53,048 bases of DNA, taken from assembly GCA_023443515.1 (NCBI GenBank), contig JAEZUC010000162.1:1-53048 (forward strand). The letters run 5' to 3'. How positions within the stretch are numbered: position 1 is the stretch's first letter; each line of letters begins with the position of its first letter. Both the position numbers and the translations under genes were made by a program. A model generated the notes under the pieces. That model did no database searches. It had not been told where the DNA came from and was given only the letters and a program-made list of their open reading frames with translations. Positions 42,455-50,540 of this stretch are shown here, in pieces. The DNA comes from Bacillota bacterium (GTDB lineage Bacteria > Bacillota > Clostridia > Acetivibrionales > DSM-1351).

Positions 42455-42955
42455 ATGGATACAGGATTAGTTAGAAAGTTAACGGACATTCTTAACAAGG
42501 AGAATGATATCTACGAAACATTCTTAAAACTATCTAATAATAAGACAGACTTAATTGTAAGCGGCAACGTAAGTGAACTTGAAAATATTGTTAAGATTGA
42601 ACAGGCATTAATAATCAAGATAGCGAAATTGGAAGACCAAAGAGAAAATGTTGTTGAATCCTTGTCCGCAGTCCTTGGTAAGAAACCAGAAGAAGTAACA
42701 ATTTCGGAATTAACCTCATGCTTGGGGCAGAAGGAAGCTATGGAGCTAAAAGCATGTCAGGAAAAAATACTTAAAAGTATAGACGGATTGAAAACTAACA
42801 ATGAGCTGAATGCAAAGCTCATAAAAAATTCTCTTGAGTATATTGATTTTTCTATAAATATGATGACGACAGTAGGGACTGTCACAAACAGTTACGGAAG
42901 TTCAGGAAACGCAGACGAAATAAAAAAGAGAAACTTATTTGACGTAAAGCTTTAA
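42455..42955 (+). CDS. flgN: Flagellar export chaperone FlgN
   Basis: The 166-residue all-helical protein has the FlgN pattern (LTDILNKENDIYETFLKLSNNKTDLIVSGNVSELENIVKIEQALI...). FlgN binds the C-terminal helices of FlgK and FlgL and brings them to the flagellar export gate. The position just before two flgK genes and flgL fits. GGAGG lies 9-10 nt before the ATG. It starts 46 nt after flgM. Confidence 0.9.
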   Translation: MDTGLVRKLTDILNKENDIYETFLKLSNNKTDLIVSGNVSELENIVKIEQALIIKIAKLEDQRENVVESLSAVLGKKPEEVTISELTSCLGQKEAMELKACQEKILKSIDGLKTNNELNAKLIKNSLEYIDFSINMMTTVGTVTNSYGSSGNADEIKKRNLFDVKL

Positions 42956-42987
42956 CAGACAGAACAATGTTTTAGGGGGACAGCAAA

Positions 42988-45096
42988 ATGGCTGTAGGAT
43001 TTTCCAGTTATGAGATAGCACGATCCGGATTGAAAGTTAGTGAGAGAGGATTATTTGTTACAGGACACAATCTTTCAAATGTCCACACTCCCGGGTTTAC
43101 TCGGCAACAGGCGATTATAGAGACAAATCCTTATATTACCGAGTATGGCAAGAACGGTAAATTATTTCAATATGGACTAGGTGCAGATATCCAGGAGACA
43201 AGGCAAATCAGGCATACCTTTTTGGATATAGTATATAGGCAGGAAAATACTATTCAGGGCTACTGGGATACCAGGAGCAAAGCCTTTCAGGATGTAGAAG
43301 CTATTCTAAATGACCCTATGGGAGACGGCCTACAGGGAGTTATGAATAAGTTCTGGGACTCTTGGCAGGAACTAAGTAAGGAGCCGGAGAGCCTCACTGC
43401 CAGAGCTATGGTAAGGCAGAGAGGACAAGAACTGGTATATTATTATAATCATATAGGTAATCAGCTGGATAAACAGCAAACCGACCTTAATTCGGAGATA
43501 CAGGTTCGTGTTAATGAAGTTAACAACATAACGAGCCAGCTAGCAAAGCTGAACACCCAAATAGCAGCACAGGAAATAAACGGAGATAAGGCTAACGACT
43601 ACAGAGACCAAAGAAACCTATTGCTTGACAGACTCTCAATATTGTGTGACGCAGAAGTAAACGAGATGCAGGACGGTCAGATGGATGTAACCCTTGGTGG
43701 GTACTATCTGGTAACCCATGGGCAATCAAAGAACCTTTATGTTCAGGCAAATGCAGAAGACGGGGAATTTTTCTATCCCAAACTTGAGGGTACTGATATA
43801 AAGGTAAACATAAAGAGTGGAATTTTAAAAGGGTTACTGGAAGCCAGAGGAGAGGTTCCCGGAATAAAGGGGAGCACTGAAAATGGAACTCCTAATGATA
43901 AGATGGACATAACACTCGCAATTGATGTTTCCGCAGGAACAGGTACTTATCTTGCAACTTTAAAAGATAGAATAGCATCATATATAAATGACATTAAACT
44001 ATCTGGGGTAGATTATAATATAAGATTTGTAACAATGGGAAGTACATCCGATTTCTTCTTGAATAAAGTTTACGATAAGAATAATATAGATGAGTTTTTA
44101 ACAACCGACAAGGATGCATTGTTTACTGCAGGAACAGACGAAGACGGTAGTTTTGGTGAGCTAATAGATCAATTAACTGATTTGAATAATGATTCAAATG
44201 GCTTCAGACAGGATGCAAATAAATTTACATATGTATTTACAAATAAAAGTATTAATGGTGATTCAGGGACAGCACTAGGAGATGCGGCAACCTATATAAA
44301 TAGTTTAAACAACATGGGAATGAAAGTAAGTGTAGTATCGGACAAGGACTATTTTACCAGTGGAAAAATAGACGGAGGGGGTAATCCGGAGGTTGGTTGG
44401 TCTATGATAACATCTGGAACCGGCGGGTCATTATATGACATAGACGGAGATACAGCTGTTTATAACTCTATGTTTGGCAACTGGAAAACTGATCTGGTAG
44501 CAGCGATGAGCAATATACCTCCATCATTAAATATAGTATCTGATATAAAAATTAAGTTAAATGCAATGTTGAATAGGATGGTTAATGAAATAAACGCTCT
44601 GCAAATTTCAGGGATGACCTTGGACGGTAAACCGGGTGTGGCATTTTTTGAAACAATAGACAGTAACTATCCAATGGAGATGGGAAACCTGAAGTTAAGC
44701 ACTGCATTGTTGAGTGATAGCGGGTTAAACAATATAACAGCGTCAAAGACAACTGCAAAAGGTGATAATACTGTAGCCAGACAGATTGCCAACCTGAGGG
44801 ATGTAGACATACTGGTAAACAGTACGGGGAAAGTAAGCATTGACGAATATTACAGAAATCTTATTCTGGAACTTGGAAATGGCGGCATGGAGGCTGAAAG
44901 GATTGCCACCAGTCAGTTAACGGTGGTAAAAGCAGTTGATGGCCAGCGCACAGCAATTTCGGGAGTATCTATGGATGAAGAAATGTCAAACATGATGAAG
45001 TACAAGTTTGCATATGATGCTTCTTCCAGAGTGCTTAATATAATGGATTCAATGATGGAAACTATTATTACATCACTAGGTAAGGTTGGTAGATAA
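42988..45096 (+). CDS. flgK: Hook-filament junction protein FlgK, with internal vWA-like insert
   Basis: The 702-residue FlgK paralogue is longer than the usual 450-600. The conserved N-terminal D0/D1 part (YEIARSGLKVSERGLFVTGHNLSNVHTPGFTRQ) and C-terminal part (ISGVSMDEEMSNMMKYKFAYDASSRVLNIMDSM) assemble into the hook-filament junction after export. Between about 303 and 510 is an insert starting MDITLAIDVSAGTGTYLATLKDRIASYI and containing FTYVFTNKS and MGMKVSVVSDKDYFTS. This strand-helix alternation looks like a von Willebrand A fold. After the insert normal FlgK resumes (MLNRMVNEINALQISGMTLDGKPGVAFF). The gene is followed by a second flgK. GGGGG upstream of the ATG. Confidence 0.9.
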   Translation: MAVGFSSYEIARSGLKVSERGLFVTGHNLSNVHTPGFTRQQAIIETNPYITEYGKNGKLFQYGLGADIQETRQIRHTFLDIVYRQENTIQGYWDTRSKAFQDVEAILNDPMGDGLQGVMNKFWDSWQELSKEPESLTARAMVRQRGQELVYYYNHIGNQLDKQQTDLNSEIQVRVNEVNNITSQLAKLNTQIAAQEINGDKANDYRDQRNLLLDRLSILCDAEVNEMQDGQMDVTLGGYYLVTHGQSKNLYVQANAEDGEFFYPKLEGTDIKVNIKSGILKGLLEARGEVPGIKGSTENGTPNDKMDITLAIDVSAGTGTYLATLKDRIASYINDIKLSGVDYNIRFVTMGSTSDFFLNKVYDKNNIDEFLTTDKDALFTAGTDEDGSFGELIDQLTDLNNDSNGFRQDANKFTYVFTNKSINGDSGTALGDAATYINSLNNMGMKVSVVSDKDYFTSGKIDGGGNPEVGWSMITSGTGGSLYDIDGDTAVYNSMFGNWKTDLVAAMSNIPPSLNIVSDIKIKLNAMLNRMVNEINALQISGMTLDGKPGVAFFETIDSNYPMEMGNLKLSTALLSDSGLNNITASKTTAKGDNTVARQIANLRDVDILVNSTGKVSIDEYYRNLILELGNGGMEAERIATSQLTVVKAVDGQRTAISGVSMDEEMSNMMKYKFAYDASSRVLNIMDSMMETIITSLGKVGR

Positions 45097-45127
45097 GTAT
45101 ATTAAACAAAGAAATGGGTGAAATGAA

Positions 45128-46759
45128 ATGCAGCAAAGCTTTTTTGGTTTGAATGTCGCACTAAGCGGACTTTACACAGCACAACGAAATCTGGATGTTG
45201 TAGGACATAATCTATCAAATGCAACAACACCAGGGTACTCCAGACAACAGTCCATACAAAGTGCATCCAATCCTTTGGCGGTTATGGACGGAACAGGTAT
45301 GGTGGGCACGGGATCACAGGTAACCGGCGTACAAAGAATCCGTGATACTTATCTGGATTTCAAGTATTGGAGCGAAAACGTAGCTAACGGGGAGTGGAGC
45401 AAGAAGGCTGAGCTTATGGGAGAGATTCAGGTTACCTTTAATGAACCCTCCAATAGCGGATTTGTCAAGATAATGGATGGCTTTTTTGATTCGTTGCAAG
45501 AACTTTCGAAAGACCCTTCAAGTGGGGCTGCACGTGCATTGGTTGTTCAAAAGGCTACAACTCTTACAAAATATTTTAACAATACAGCCACTCATTTTGA
45601 GCAGTTTCAAAACGATATAAACGATCAGGTAAAGACTGATGTTGATCAGATTAATATAATAGCATCTCAAATTCAGCTTCTCAACAAGCAGATTTATAAC
45701 TATGAGCTTACAGGCGGTACTGCCAATGATTTAAGGGATTCGAGAACCCTATTGGTTGACCAGCTTTCAAAAATAGCAAATATACAGGCAAAAGAAATTT
45801 CTTACGGCAAGCTTCCGAATGGAGATGACGATATACATTTCCAGATTACACTGGGAGGAAAAACGCTGGTAGATCATTTCAGTGCAACTAAACTTACAGT
45901 AGTCCAAAGAACTACGAAACTTAATGAAGAAGATATAGGAAATTTGTATGATATAAAATGGGAAGACGGCAACACCGTAAACATTTCAGGGGGCGAACTC
46001 CGGGGGTTGCTGGATGTAAGAGACGGTAAGGATGGTCAAGTCGGAATGGATGGTATGTCCACTACTCCAATATATAAAGGAGTACCTTACTATCAGAAAA
46101 AGCTGAATGAATTTGTTCAAACTTTTGCGATAGCCTTTAATGAAGGCTATACAAAAATAGATTCGGGGTATGCCCATACAGGGGCAGGACACGTTGACGG
46201 GTATGGCTACGATGACAATTTAACAGATACTAATCCTGCACCTACCGGCATAAGATTTTTCACAATGTTAGGAGTAGGGGATACACCTATATCAGGAAGT
46301 GATTTTATTGGTGGAGCAACTGATGTAGTAGGCATCTCTAATAAGTATAACCAAATAACTGCAAAAAACTTTAGTGTCAGCAGTGACATAATAGATGATG
46401 CCAATAAGATTGCTACCTCTGATACCAACGGACAAAATGGAAATACAAATATTCTTAAAAAATTAATGGGTATCAGGGCAAACCAGAGTCTCTTCAAGGA
46501 AGGTGCACCCGAAGACTTTATGAAGTCGTTGGTTGCAGGTATGGGTATAGATGCACAGCAAGCAGAGACCTTTGCCAAAACTCAGGAAACCTTAGTCAAG
46601 CAGGTTGATAACAGAAGGATGTCAGTATCCGGGGTAAACTTAAACGAGGAAATGACAAATATGGTTAAATTCCAGCAATCATATAATGCGGCAGCCAGGA
46701 TGATAGTAACTATGGGTGAAATATACGATACACTTATTAATAGGTTAGGAGTGGGCTAA
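45128..46759 (+). CDS. flgK: Hook-filament junction protein FlgK, second copy
   Basis: The 543-residue FlgK of normal length has the N-terminal LNVALSGLYTAQRNLDVVGHNLSNATTPGYSRQQ and the C-terminal VSGVNLNEEMTNMVKFQQSYNAAARMIVTMGEIYDTLINRLG. The central part (GGELRGLLDVRDGKDGQVG..., VQTFAIAFNEGYTKIDSGYAHTG) lacks the insert seen in the first copy. The two proteins are clearly diverged, so this is not a recent duplication. It starts 31 nt after the first flgK, and flgL begins 2 nt after its stop. It may be the standard junction protein, with the first copy specialised. Confidence 0.93.
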   Translation: MQQSFFGLNVALSGLYTAQRNLDVVGHNLSNATTPGYSRQQSIQSASNPLAVMDGTGMVGTGSQVTGVQRIRDTYLDFKYWSENVANGEWSKKAELMGEIQVTFNEPSNSGFVKIMDGFFDSLQELSKDPSSGAARALVVQKATTLTKYFNNTATHFEQFQNDINDQVKTDVDQINIIASQIQLLNKQIYNYELTGGTANDLRDSRTLLVDQLSKIANIQAKEISYGKLPNGDDDIHFQITLGGKTLVDHFSATKLTVVQRTTKLNEEDIGNLYDIKWEDGNTVNISGGELRGLLDVRDGKDGQVGMDGMSTTPIYKGVPYYQKKLNEFVQTFAIAFNEGYTKIDSGYAHTGAGHVDGYGYDDNLTDTNPAPTGIRFFTMLGVGDTPISGSDFIGGATDVVGISNKYNQITAKNFSVSSDIIDDANKIATSDTNGQNGNTNILKKLMGIRANQSLFKEGAPEDFMKSLVAGMGIDAQQAETFAKTQETLVKQVDNRRMSVSGVNLNEEMTNMVKFQQSYNAAARMIVTMGEIYDTLINRLGVG

Positions 46760-46761
46760 AT

Positions 46762-48066
46762 ATGAGAATAACGAATAACATGCTGATTTCAAATATGTTA
46801 ACGGCTTTGGGAAATAACGAAAGCCGTATGAGCAAGTACCAGAATCAATTGAATACAGGGAAGAAAATTCAGCTGCCTTCTGATGATCCTATTGTGGCAG
46901 CCAGAGCACTAAAACTAAGAACAGATGTTTCAAAAATAGAGCAGTACCAGAAGAACTTGGGGGATGCAAAATCCTGGGTAGATGCTACGGACGCTGCACT
47001 GGCGCAAATAGGTGACATACTAAAGCGTGCAAAGGAATTGGCTACTCAAGCCGCAAATGGTACTAACTCAATTACTGAGACCAGTGATATAGGGCAGGAA
47101 ATGAAGCAATTGAAAATTCAGCTTGTGCATATTGCCAATACTACCTACAGTGGCAGATATATGTTTTCAGGATTCAGAACAGATCAAAAATTAATCAACG
47201 ACGATGAGAATAGCCCTGACTTTGGGAAATTCGAAATTGACGTTAATACGGTAACAGAAAGAATACAGTTTGAGATTGGTGCAGGTGACAGTATAAATAT
47301 AAATGTTGCCGGAGGAGATATTTTTAACAGTGGAGGGAATGCATCATACCAGAAAAACGGAATATTGACAGCAAATATCGATAATATAACTTATCCGATA
47401 ACGATAGATGGAACAAATAATGTACTTGACTTAACCGTAGACGGAGTGCATATTAACGCAAACATAGCTAATAACAATTATGCAGATGCTAATAGCCTGG
47501 CTTCAGCTATAGCTCTAGCTGTAAATGATGAGATAGATGCATATAATTCCACGTTGGCTGCGGGAGTACCTAAAGTACAACATATAGAGGCAAACATAAA
47601 TGGTGGACACATGGAGCTAAGAACCACAAGCGAAAGTGCAACCTCAGCAATCAGTATCACTAGTCCGTTGAGTGGTTTCTTTGATAGTGTACATGCAAAA
47701 GATATAGTTAGTAGTATGGGAGCTGACGGTAATCCGTCATTAATTCAGCTGTTTACCAGTGTTATAGCTGATTTGGAATCAGGAAATAACGCAGGAGTAA
47801 GCAGCAAGCTGGATCAGTTCGATGTACAGGTAGATAACCTGTTAAGAGTCAGAGCGGATATTGGTGCGAGACAGAACAGAATTGATTTATCCGAAGATAG
47901 AATGAGTAATGATTTGGTTAATATGACAGATCTGATGAGCAAGAACGAGGATGCTGATCCGGCAGAGACAATTATGAATCTTAAAATGGAGGAAAATGTT
48001 TATCAGTCATCATTGGCCGGAGGAGCAAGAATTATACAACAAACATTGGTGGATTTCCTAAGGTAA
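46762..48066 (+). CDS. flgL: Flagellar hook-associated protein FlgL
   Basis: The 434-residue flagellin-like protein has the N-terminal MRITNNMLISNMLTALGNNESRMSKYQNQLNTGKKIQLPSDDP and a C-terminal helix pair ending AGGARIIQQTLVDFLR. It links the FlgK ring to the filament. It is longer than the usual 300 residues. Residues about 196-315 form an insert resembling a flagellin hook IN motif (PITIDGTNNVLDLTVDG, then ANSLASAIALAVNDEI and a beta-rich end), likely surface exposed. Only two bases separate it from the previous stop, and its ribosome site (GGAGTGGG) lies inside flgK2, which suggests coupling. Confidence 0.93.
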   Translation: MRITNNMLISNMLTALGNNESRMSKYQNQLNTGKKIQLPSDDPIVAARALKLRTDVSKIEQYQKNLGDAKSWVDATDAALAQIGDILKRAKELATQAANGTNSITETSDIGQEMKQLKIQLVHIANTTYSGRYMFSGFRTDQKLINDDENSPDFGKFEIDVNTVTERIQFEIGAGDSININVAGGDIFNSGGNASYQKNGILTANIDNITYPITIDGTNNVLDLTVDGVHINANIANNNYADANSLASAIALAVNDEIDAYNSTLAAGVPKVQHIEANINGGHMELRTTSESATSAISITSPLSGFFDSVHAKDIVSSMGADGNPSLIQLFTSVIADLESGNNAGVSSKLDQFDVQVDNLLRVRADIGARQNRIDLSEDRMSNDLVNMTDLMSKNEDADPAETIMNLKMEENVYQSSLAGGARIIQQTLVDFLR

Positions 48067-48099
48067 TTTAAAAGAGTGTGATACAAGGATGTGAGACAT

Positions 48100-48681
48100 A
48101 TGGGGCTTTCTATCCAAACGACACCTGCAAAAATCTCTATTGAGACAGTTGATTGCAGAATAGAACGTAAAAGTGTGATGGCAAGGCTAGAGCTAAAACA
48201 AAAACCGCCGGTAGTTAATATTAAAACTGAGCTACCCAAGGTTTTAATTGACCAATATGAATGTTTTGCCGAAGAAGGATTAAAAAACAATTTTGATTTG
48301 CTTAAAGAGCAGTCAGATTTTGCATACCGACATATTATGGAGTATATTGCCAGAGTGGCACAGGACGGGGATGCCATGGCTAAAATCGGGAATAAGGCAA
48401 ATATAATGATAGATATTGCCCATAGGAATTCCGTTACTACTCATGAATTCGGTATGGTTACCATGCCCATGTCAAGGCCCAAAATAGACGCCGTGGGTGG
48501 AACCGTAGAGTTTGACCCGGAACCAATAAATGATATTGGGATGAGAAACGGGGTTATAGGAACATATATACCGCCTCAAACTGATTTTAACTACACTCCA
48601 GGAAGAGTAGATACAATGGTGGTATCTTACGGCTCCATAGAAATCAAATATACAGGCAATAATGTAGATAGTTATATTTAG
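48100..48681 (+). CDS. DUF6470 (YviE-like) flagellar-locus protein
   Basis: The 193-residue protein begins MGLSIQTTPAKISIETVDCRIE and has the pattern of YviE-like proteins found between flgL and fliW in Firmicutes (FAYRHIMEYIARVAQDGDAMAKI, then MVTMPMSRPKIDAVGGTVEFDPEPINDIGMR and GRVDTMVVSYGSIEIKY). Function is unknown. Only the conserved place suggests a link to flagellin export or control. The ATG at 48100 is preferred over the GTG at 48091 because AAGGATGTG is correctly spaced only for the ATG. Confidence 0.82.
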   Translation: MGLSIQTTPAKISIETVDCRIERKSVMARLELKQKPPVVNIKTELPKVLIDQYECFAEEGLKNNFDLLKEQSDFAYRHIMEYIARVAQDGDAMAKIGNKANIMIDIAHRNSVTTHEFGMVTMPMSRPKIDAVGGTVEFDPEPINDIGMRNGVIGTYIPPQTDFNYTPGRVDTMVVSYGSIEIKYTGNNVDSYI

Positions 48682-48697
48682 GCATTATTGCCTTTTT
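48680..48697 (+). terminator. Weak hairpin after the YviE-like gene
   Basis: AGGCA / TGCCT around TTAT, followed by five T, overlaps the stop codon. The stem is only 5 bp, so termination would be partial. Confidence 0.35.
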
Positions 48698-48702
48698 ACT
48701 TA

Positions 48703-48731
48703 TCCACAAAAGCTCGTCAGAGAGGTATAAT
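48703..48731 (+). promoter_or_regulatory. Possible promoter of fliW-csrA
   Basis: A perfect TATAAT (48726-48731) is preceded at 17 bp by TCCACA (48703-48708), a 4 of 6 match to the -35 box. It would allow fliW-csrA to be expressed apart from the sigma-D operon. Confidence 0.4.
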
Positions 48732-48767
48732 AAGCTAGAATAGAAAAATGATTTTGGAGGAGTAAAT

Positions 48768-49214
48768 ATGCTGGTAAAAACAACACATTTTGGTGAGATT
48801 GATATAAAAGATGAGGATATAATTGAATTTAGTGAAGGAATCGTAGGCTTTGAGGATATACACAGTTATGGGATTATCAGAAATCAGGATTCTGAATCAC
48901 CATTTAGCTGGATTCAGGCTATAGAAAAACCAGAGCTTGCGTTTGCAGTGGTTGATCCATTTGCTATAAAGAAAGACTATGATTTTGTATTGAGTGATGA
49001 ATATGTTAAGGCCTTGGAAATAGAAGACCCCTCACAGGTTAATGTATTTGCAATTGTAGTAGTTCCGGAGGATTTGAAAAAAATGAGTATGAACCTTAAA
49101 GCTCCTGTGATTGTTAACAAAGAAAACAGAAAAGCTACACAGGTCATATTGGATACAGATGATTATACGGTTAGACATTATATAATGGATGAGCTCCAGA
49201 AACAGGAGGTGTAG
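48768..49214 (+). CDS. fliW: Flagellar assembly factor FliW
   Basis: The 148-residue FliW has the typical MLVKTTHFGEIDIKDEDIIEFSEGIVGFEDIHSYGII and PELAFAVVDPF. FliW binds CsrA and flagellin in turn. When flagellin accumulates in the cytoplasm it takes FliW away, freeing CsrA to stop flagellin translation. The csrA start is 2 nt after the fliW stop and the flagellin gene follows, which is the complete known circuit. TTGGAGGAG precedes the ATG. Confidence 0.95.
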   Translation: MLVKTTHFGEIDIKDEDIIEFSEGIVGFEDIHSYGIIRNQDSESPFSWIQAIEKPELAFAVVDPFAIKKDYDFVLSDEYVKALEIEDPSQVNVFAIVVVPEDLKKMSMNLKAPVIVNKENRKATQVILDTDDYTVRHYIMDELQKQEV

Positions 49215-49215
49215 C

Positions 49216-49434
49216 ATGCTGGTATTATCAAGAAAAAAAGACCAGTCACTAATGATAGGCAATGACATTGAGCTTACAATTATAGATATACAGGGTGATC
49301 AGGTTAAAATCGGCCTGAAGGCCCCTAAAAACGTATCCATATACCGCAAGGAATTGTATCTTGAAATACAGGAAGAAAACAAAAAGGCTGCCACTGTGGA
49401 TATTGTAGGACTTGATTCCATATTTAAAAAGTAG
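49216..49434 (+). CDS. csrA: Translational regulator CsrA
   Basis: The 72-residue RNA-binding dimer starts MLVLSRKKDQSLMIGNDIELTIIDIQGDQVKIGLKAPKNVSIYRKELY, the full CsrA fold. It carries an extended C-terminal tail of the kind used for FliW binding in Firmicutes. It represses flagellin by binding GGA motifs in its mRNA leader, which begins about 70 nt downstream of csrA. The ribosome site AGGAGGTG lies in the end of fliW, so the two are coupled. The start is the ATG at 49216; the longer frame from 49189 lies within fliW. Confidence 0.96.
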   Translation: MLVLSRKKDQSLMIGNDIELTIIDIQGDQVKIGLKAPKNVSIYRKELYLEIQEENKKAATVDIVGLDSIFKK

Positions 49435-49475
49435 TACTAAACGCAAAAAAGTTAAAGTTTTTTTGATAATAACTA

Positions 49476-49502
49476 TAAAGTATTTTTGAAAAAGTACGAT
49501 AT
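49476..49502 (+). promoter_or_regulatory. Sigma-D (sigma-28) promoter of flagellin
   Basis: TAAA (49476-49479), exactly 15 bp, then TACGATAT (49495-49502) with the core CGATA of the sigma-28 -10 box. The flagellin start is 115 nt downstream. Confidence 0.65.
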
Positions 49503-49529
49503 ATTAATTAAGCAGGAAGGTCATACGCT

Positions 49530-49610
49530 GTATACCGGCCGGATACTCCGAGGCAGGCCTGCATACCATTCGGGAAAGGACTCCCGGAAATATATAAAAT
49601 CATGGAGGAT
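49530..49610 (+). promoter_or_regulatory. Structured flagellin leader with CsrA-type GGA hairpin
   Basis: Hairpin one (49530-49546) has a GTAT-CC / GG-ATAC stem with a GGCC loop. Hairpin two (49569-49589) has a GGGA/TCCC core stem extended by TTC/GAA and the hexaloop AAGGAC, which exposes GGA (49578-49580). A second GGA overlaps the ribosome site GGAGGA (49604-49609). This is the layout of a CsrA-repressed flagellin mRNA. Confidence 0.65.
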
Positions 49611-49617
49611 TTATATT

Positions 49618-50442
49618 ATGAGAATTAATCACAATATTGCTGCAATGAACACTTACCGTCAGTTGACAAACAACACAGGTGCAACTAGCAAGGCTTTGGA
49701 AAAATTATCATCAGGTCTTCGTATCAATCGTGCTGGTGATGATGCTGCTGGTTTGGCAATCAGTGAAAAGATGAGAGGCCAGATCAGAGGTTTGGATCAG
49801 GCATCAAGAAACTCACAGGACGGTATCTCATTGATACAGACTGGTGAAGGTGCACTGGCTACAGTTAGTAATATACTTGTTCGTGTTAAGGAGCTTGCTA
49901 CACAGGCTGCAAACGGAACTTACGATGAAGCTAACGACTTAACTAGAATTACAGAAGAAGTAACAGAGCTTGCAAATCAGATAACTGATATAAAAGACAA
50001 TACAAAGTTCAATGGCATATCCTTATTAAATAATAATACAGGGATAACATTACAGGTTGGACAGGAGTCTGCACAGACATTGAAAATTGATACTAGTAAA
50101 ACTAATCTATCAGCTCTTGCAACTGCTGTTGCGGCTTATCCAGCGGCTTGGACTACTTCCGCTGCTGCAAGTACTGCTATTGATGGCATTGAAACCCAAA
50201 TTAACAATGTAAGTGCAATGCGTTCTTACTTCGGTGCAAACCAGAACAGATTAGAATACAATATAAACAACTTGGATACTTATTCCGAGAATCTGTCTGC
50301 TTCTGAATCACGTATCCGTGACGTTGATATGGCTAAGGAAATGATGGAGTTCACAAAGCAGAATATTCTGTCACAGGCAGCTCAGTCAATGCTTGCTCAG
50401 GCAAATCAACAGCCACAGGGTGTTCTTCAATTACTCAGGTAA
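49618..50442 (+). CDS. hag: Flagellin
   Basis: The 274-residue flagellin starts MRINHNIAAMNTYRQLTNN and ends SQAAQSMLAQANQQPQGVLQLLR. Both conserved coiled-coil ends (D0/D1) are complete. The central variable region is very short, so the filament would lack outer D2/D3 domains. It polymerises into the filament after export. There are 10 lysines, two of them (K156, K161) in the central part; they are possible targets of the FliB methylase encoded next. The start is the ATG at 49618, with GGAGGA 8-9 nt upstream. A longer frame from 49486 runs through the promoter and leader and is rejected. Confidence 0.97.
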   Translation: MRINHNIAAMNTYRQLTNNTGATSKALEKLSSGLRINRAGDDAAGLAISEKMRGQIRGLDQASRNSQDGISLIQTGEGALATVSNILVRVKELATQAANGTYDEANDLTRITEEVTELANQITDIKDNTKFNGISLLNNNTGITLQVGQESAQTLKIDTSKTNLSALATAVAAYPAAWTTSAAASTAIDGIETQINNVSAMRSYFGANQNRLEYNINNLDTYSENLSASESRIRDVDMAKEMMEFTKQNILSQAAQSMLAQANQQPQGVLQLLR

Positions 50443-50466
50443 TTAAATTTTCTGCAACTGACGAAG

Positions 50467-50501
50467 AGCCGGGGGATATATGCCTCTGGCTTTTTATTTT
50501 T
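50467..50501 (+). terminator. Terminator of the flagellin gene
   Basis: The 9-bp stem AGCCGGGGG / CCTCTGGCT (two G-U pairs) has a 7-nt loop and ends in T5-A-T6. Confidence 0.88.
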
Positions 50502-50540
50502 TGATTTATTTGGAACTACTTTATTCTTATGGAGGTAACT

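Noticed and set aside
49486..49617. 44-residue N-terminal extension of flagellin
   Set aside because: It would start inside the sigma-28 promoter and run through the structured leader. Flagellin starts at the conserved MRINHNIAAMN with a proper ribosome site.
49503..49617. Cyclic-di-GMP riboswitch in the flagellin leader
   Set aside because: The leader is structured and flagellar, but the GEMM conserved core and tetraloop receptor are absent. The GGA hairpin fits CsrA better.
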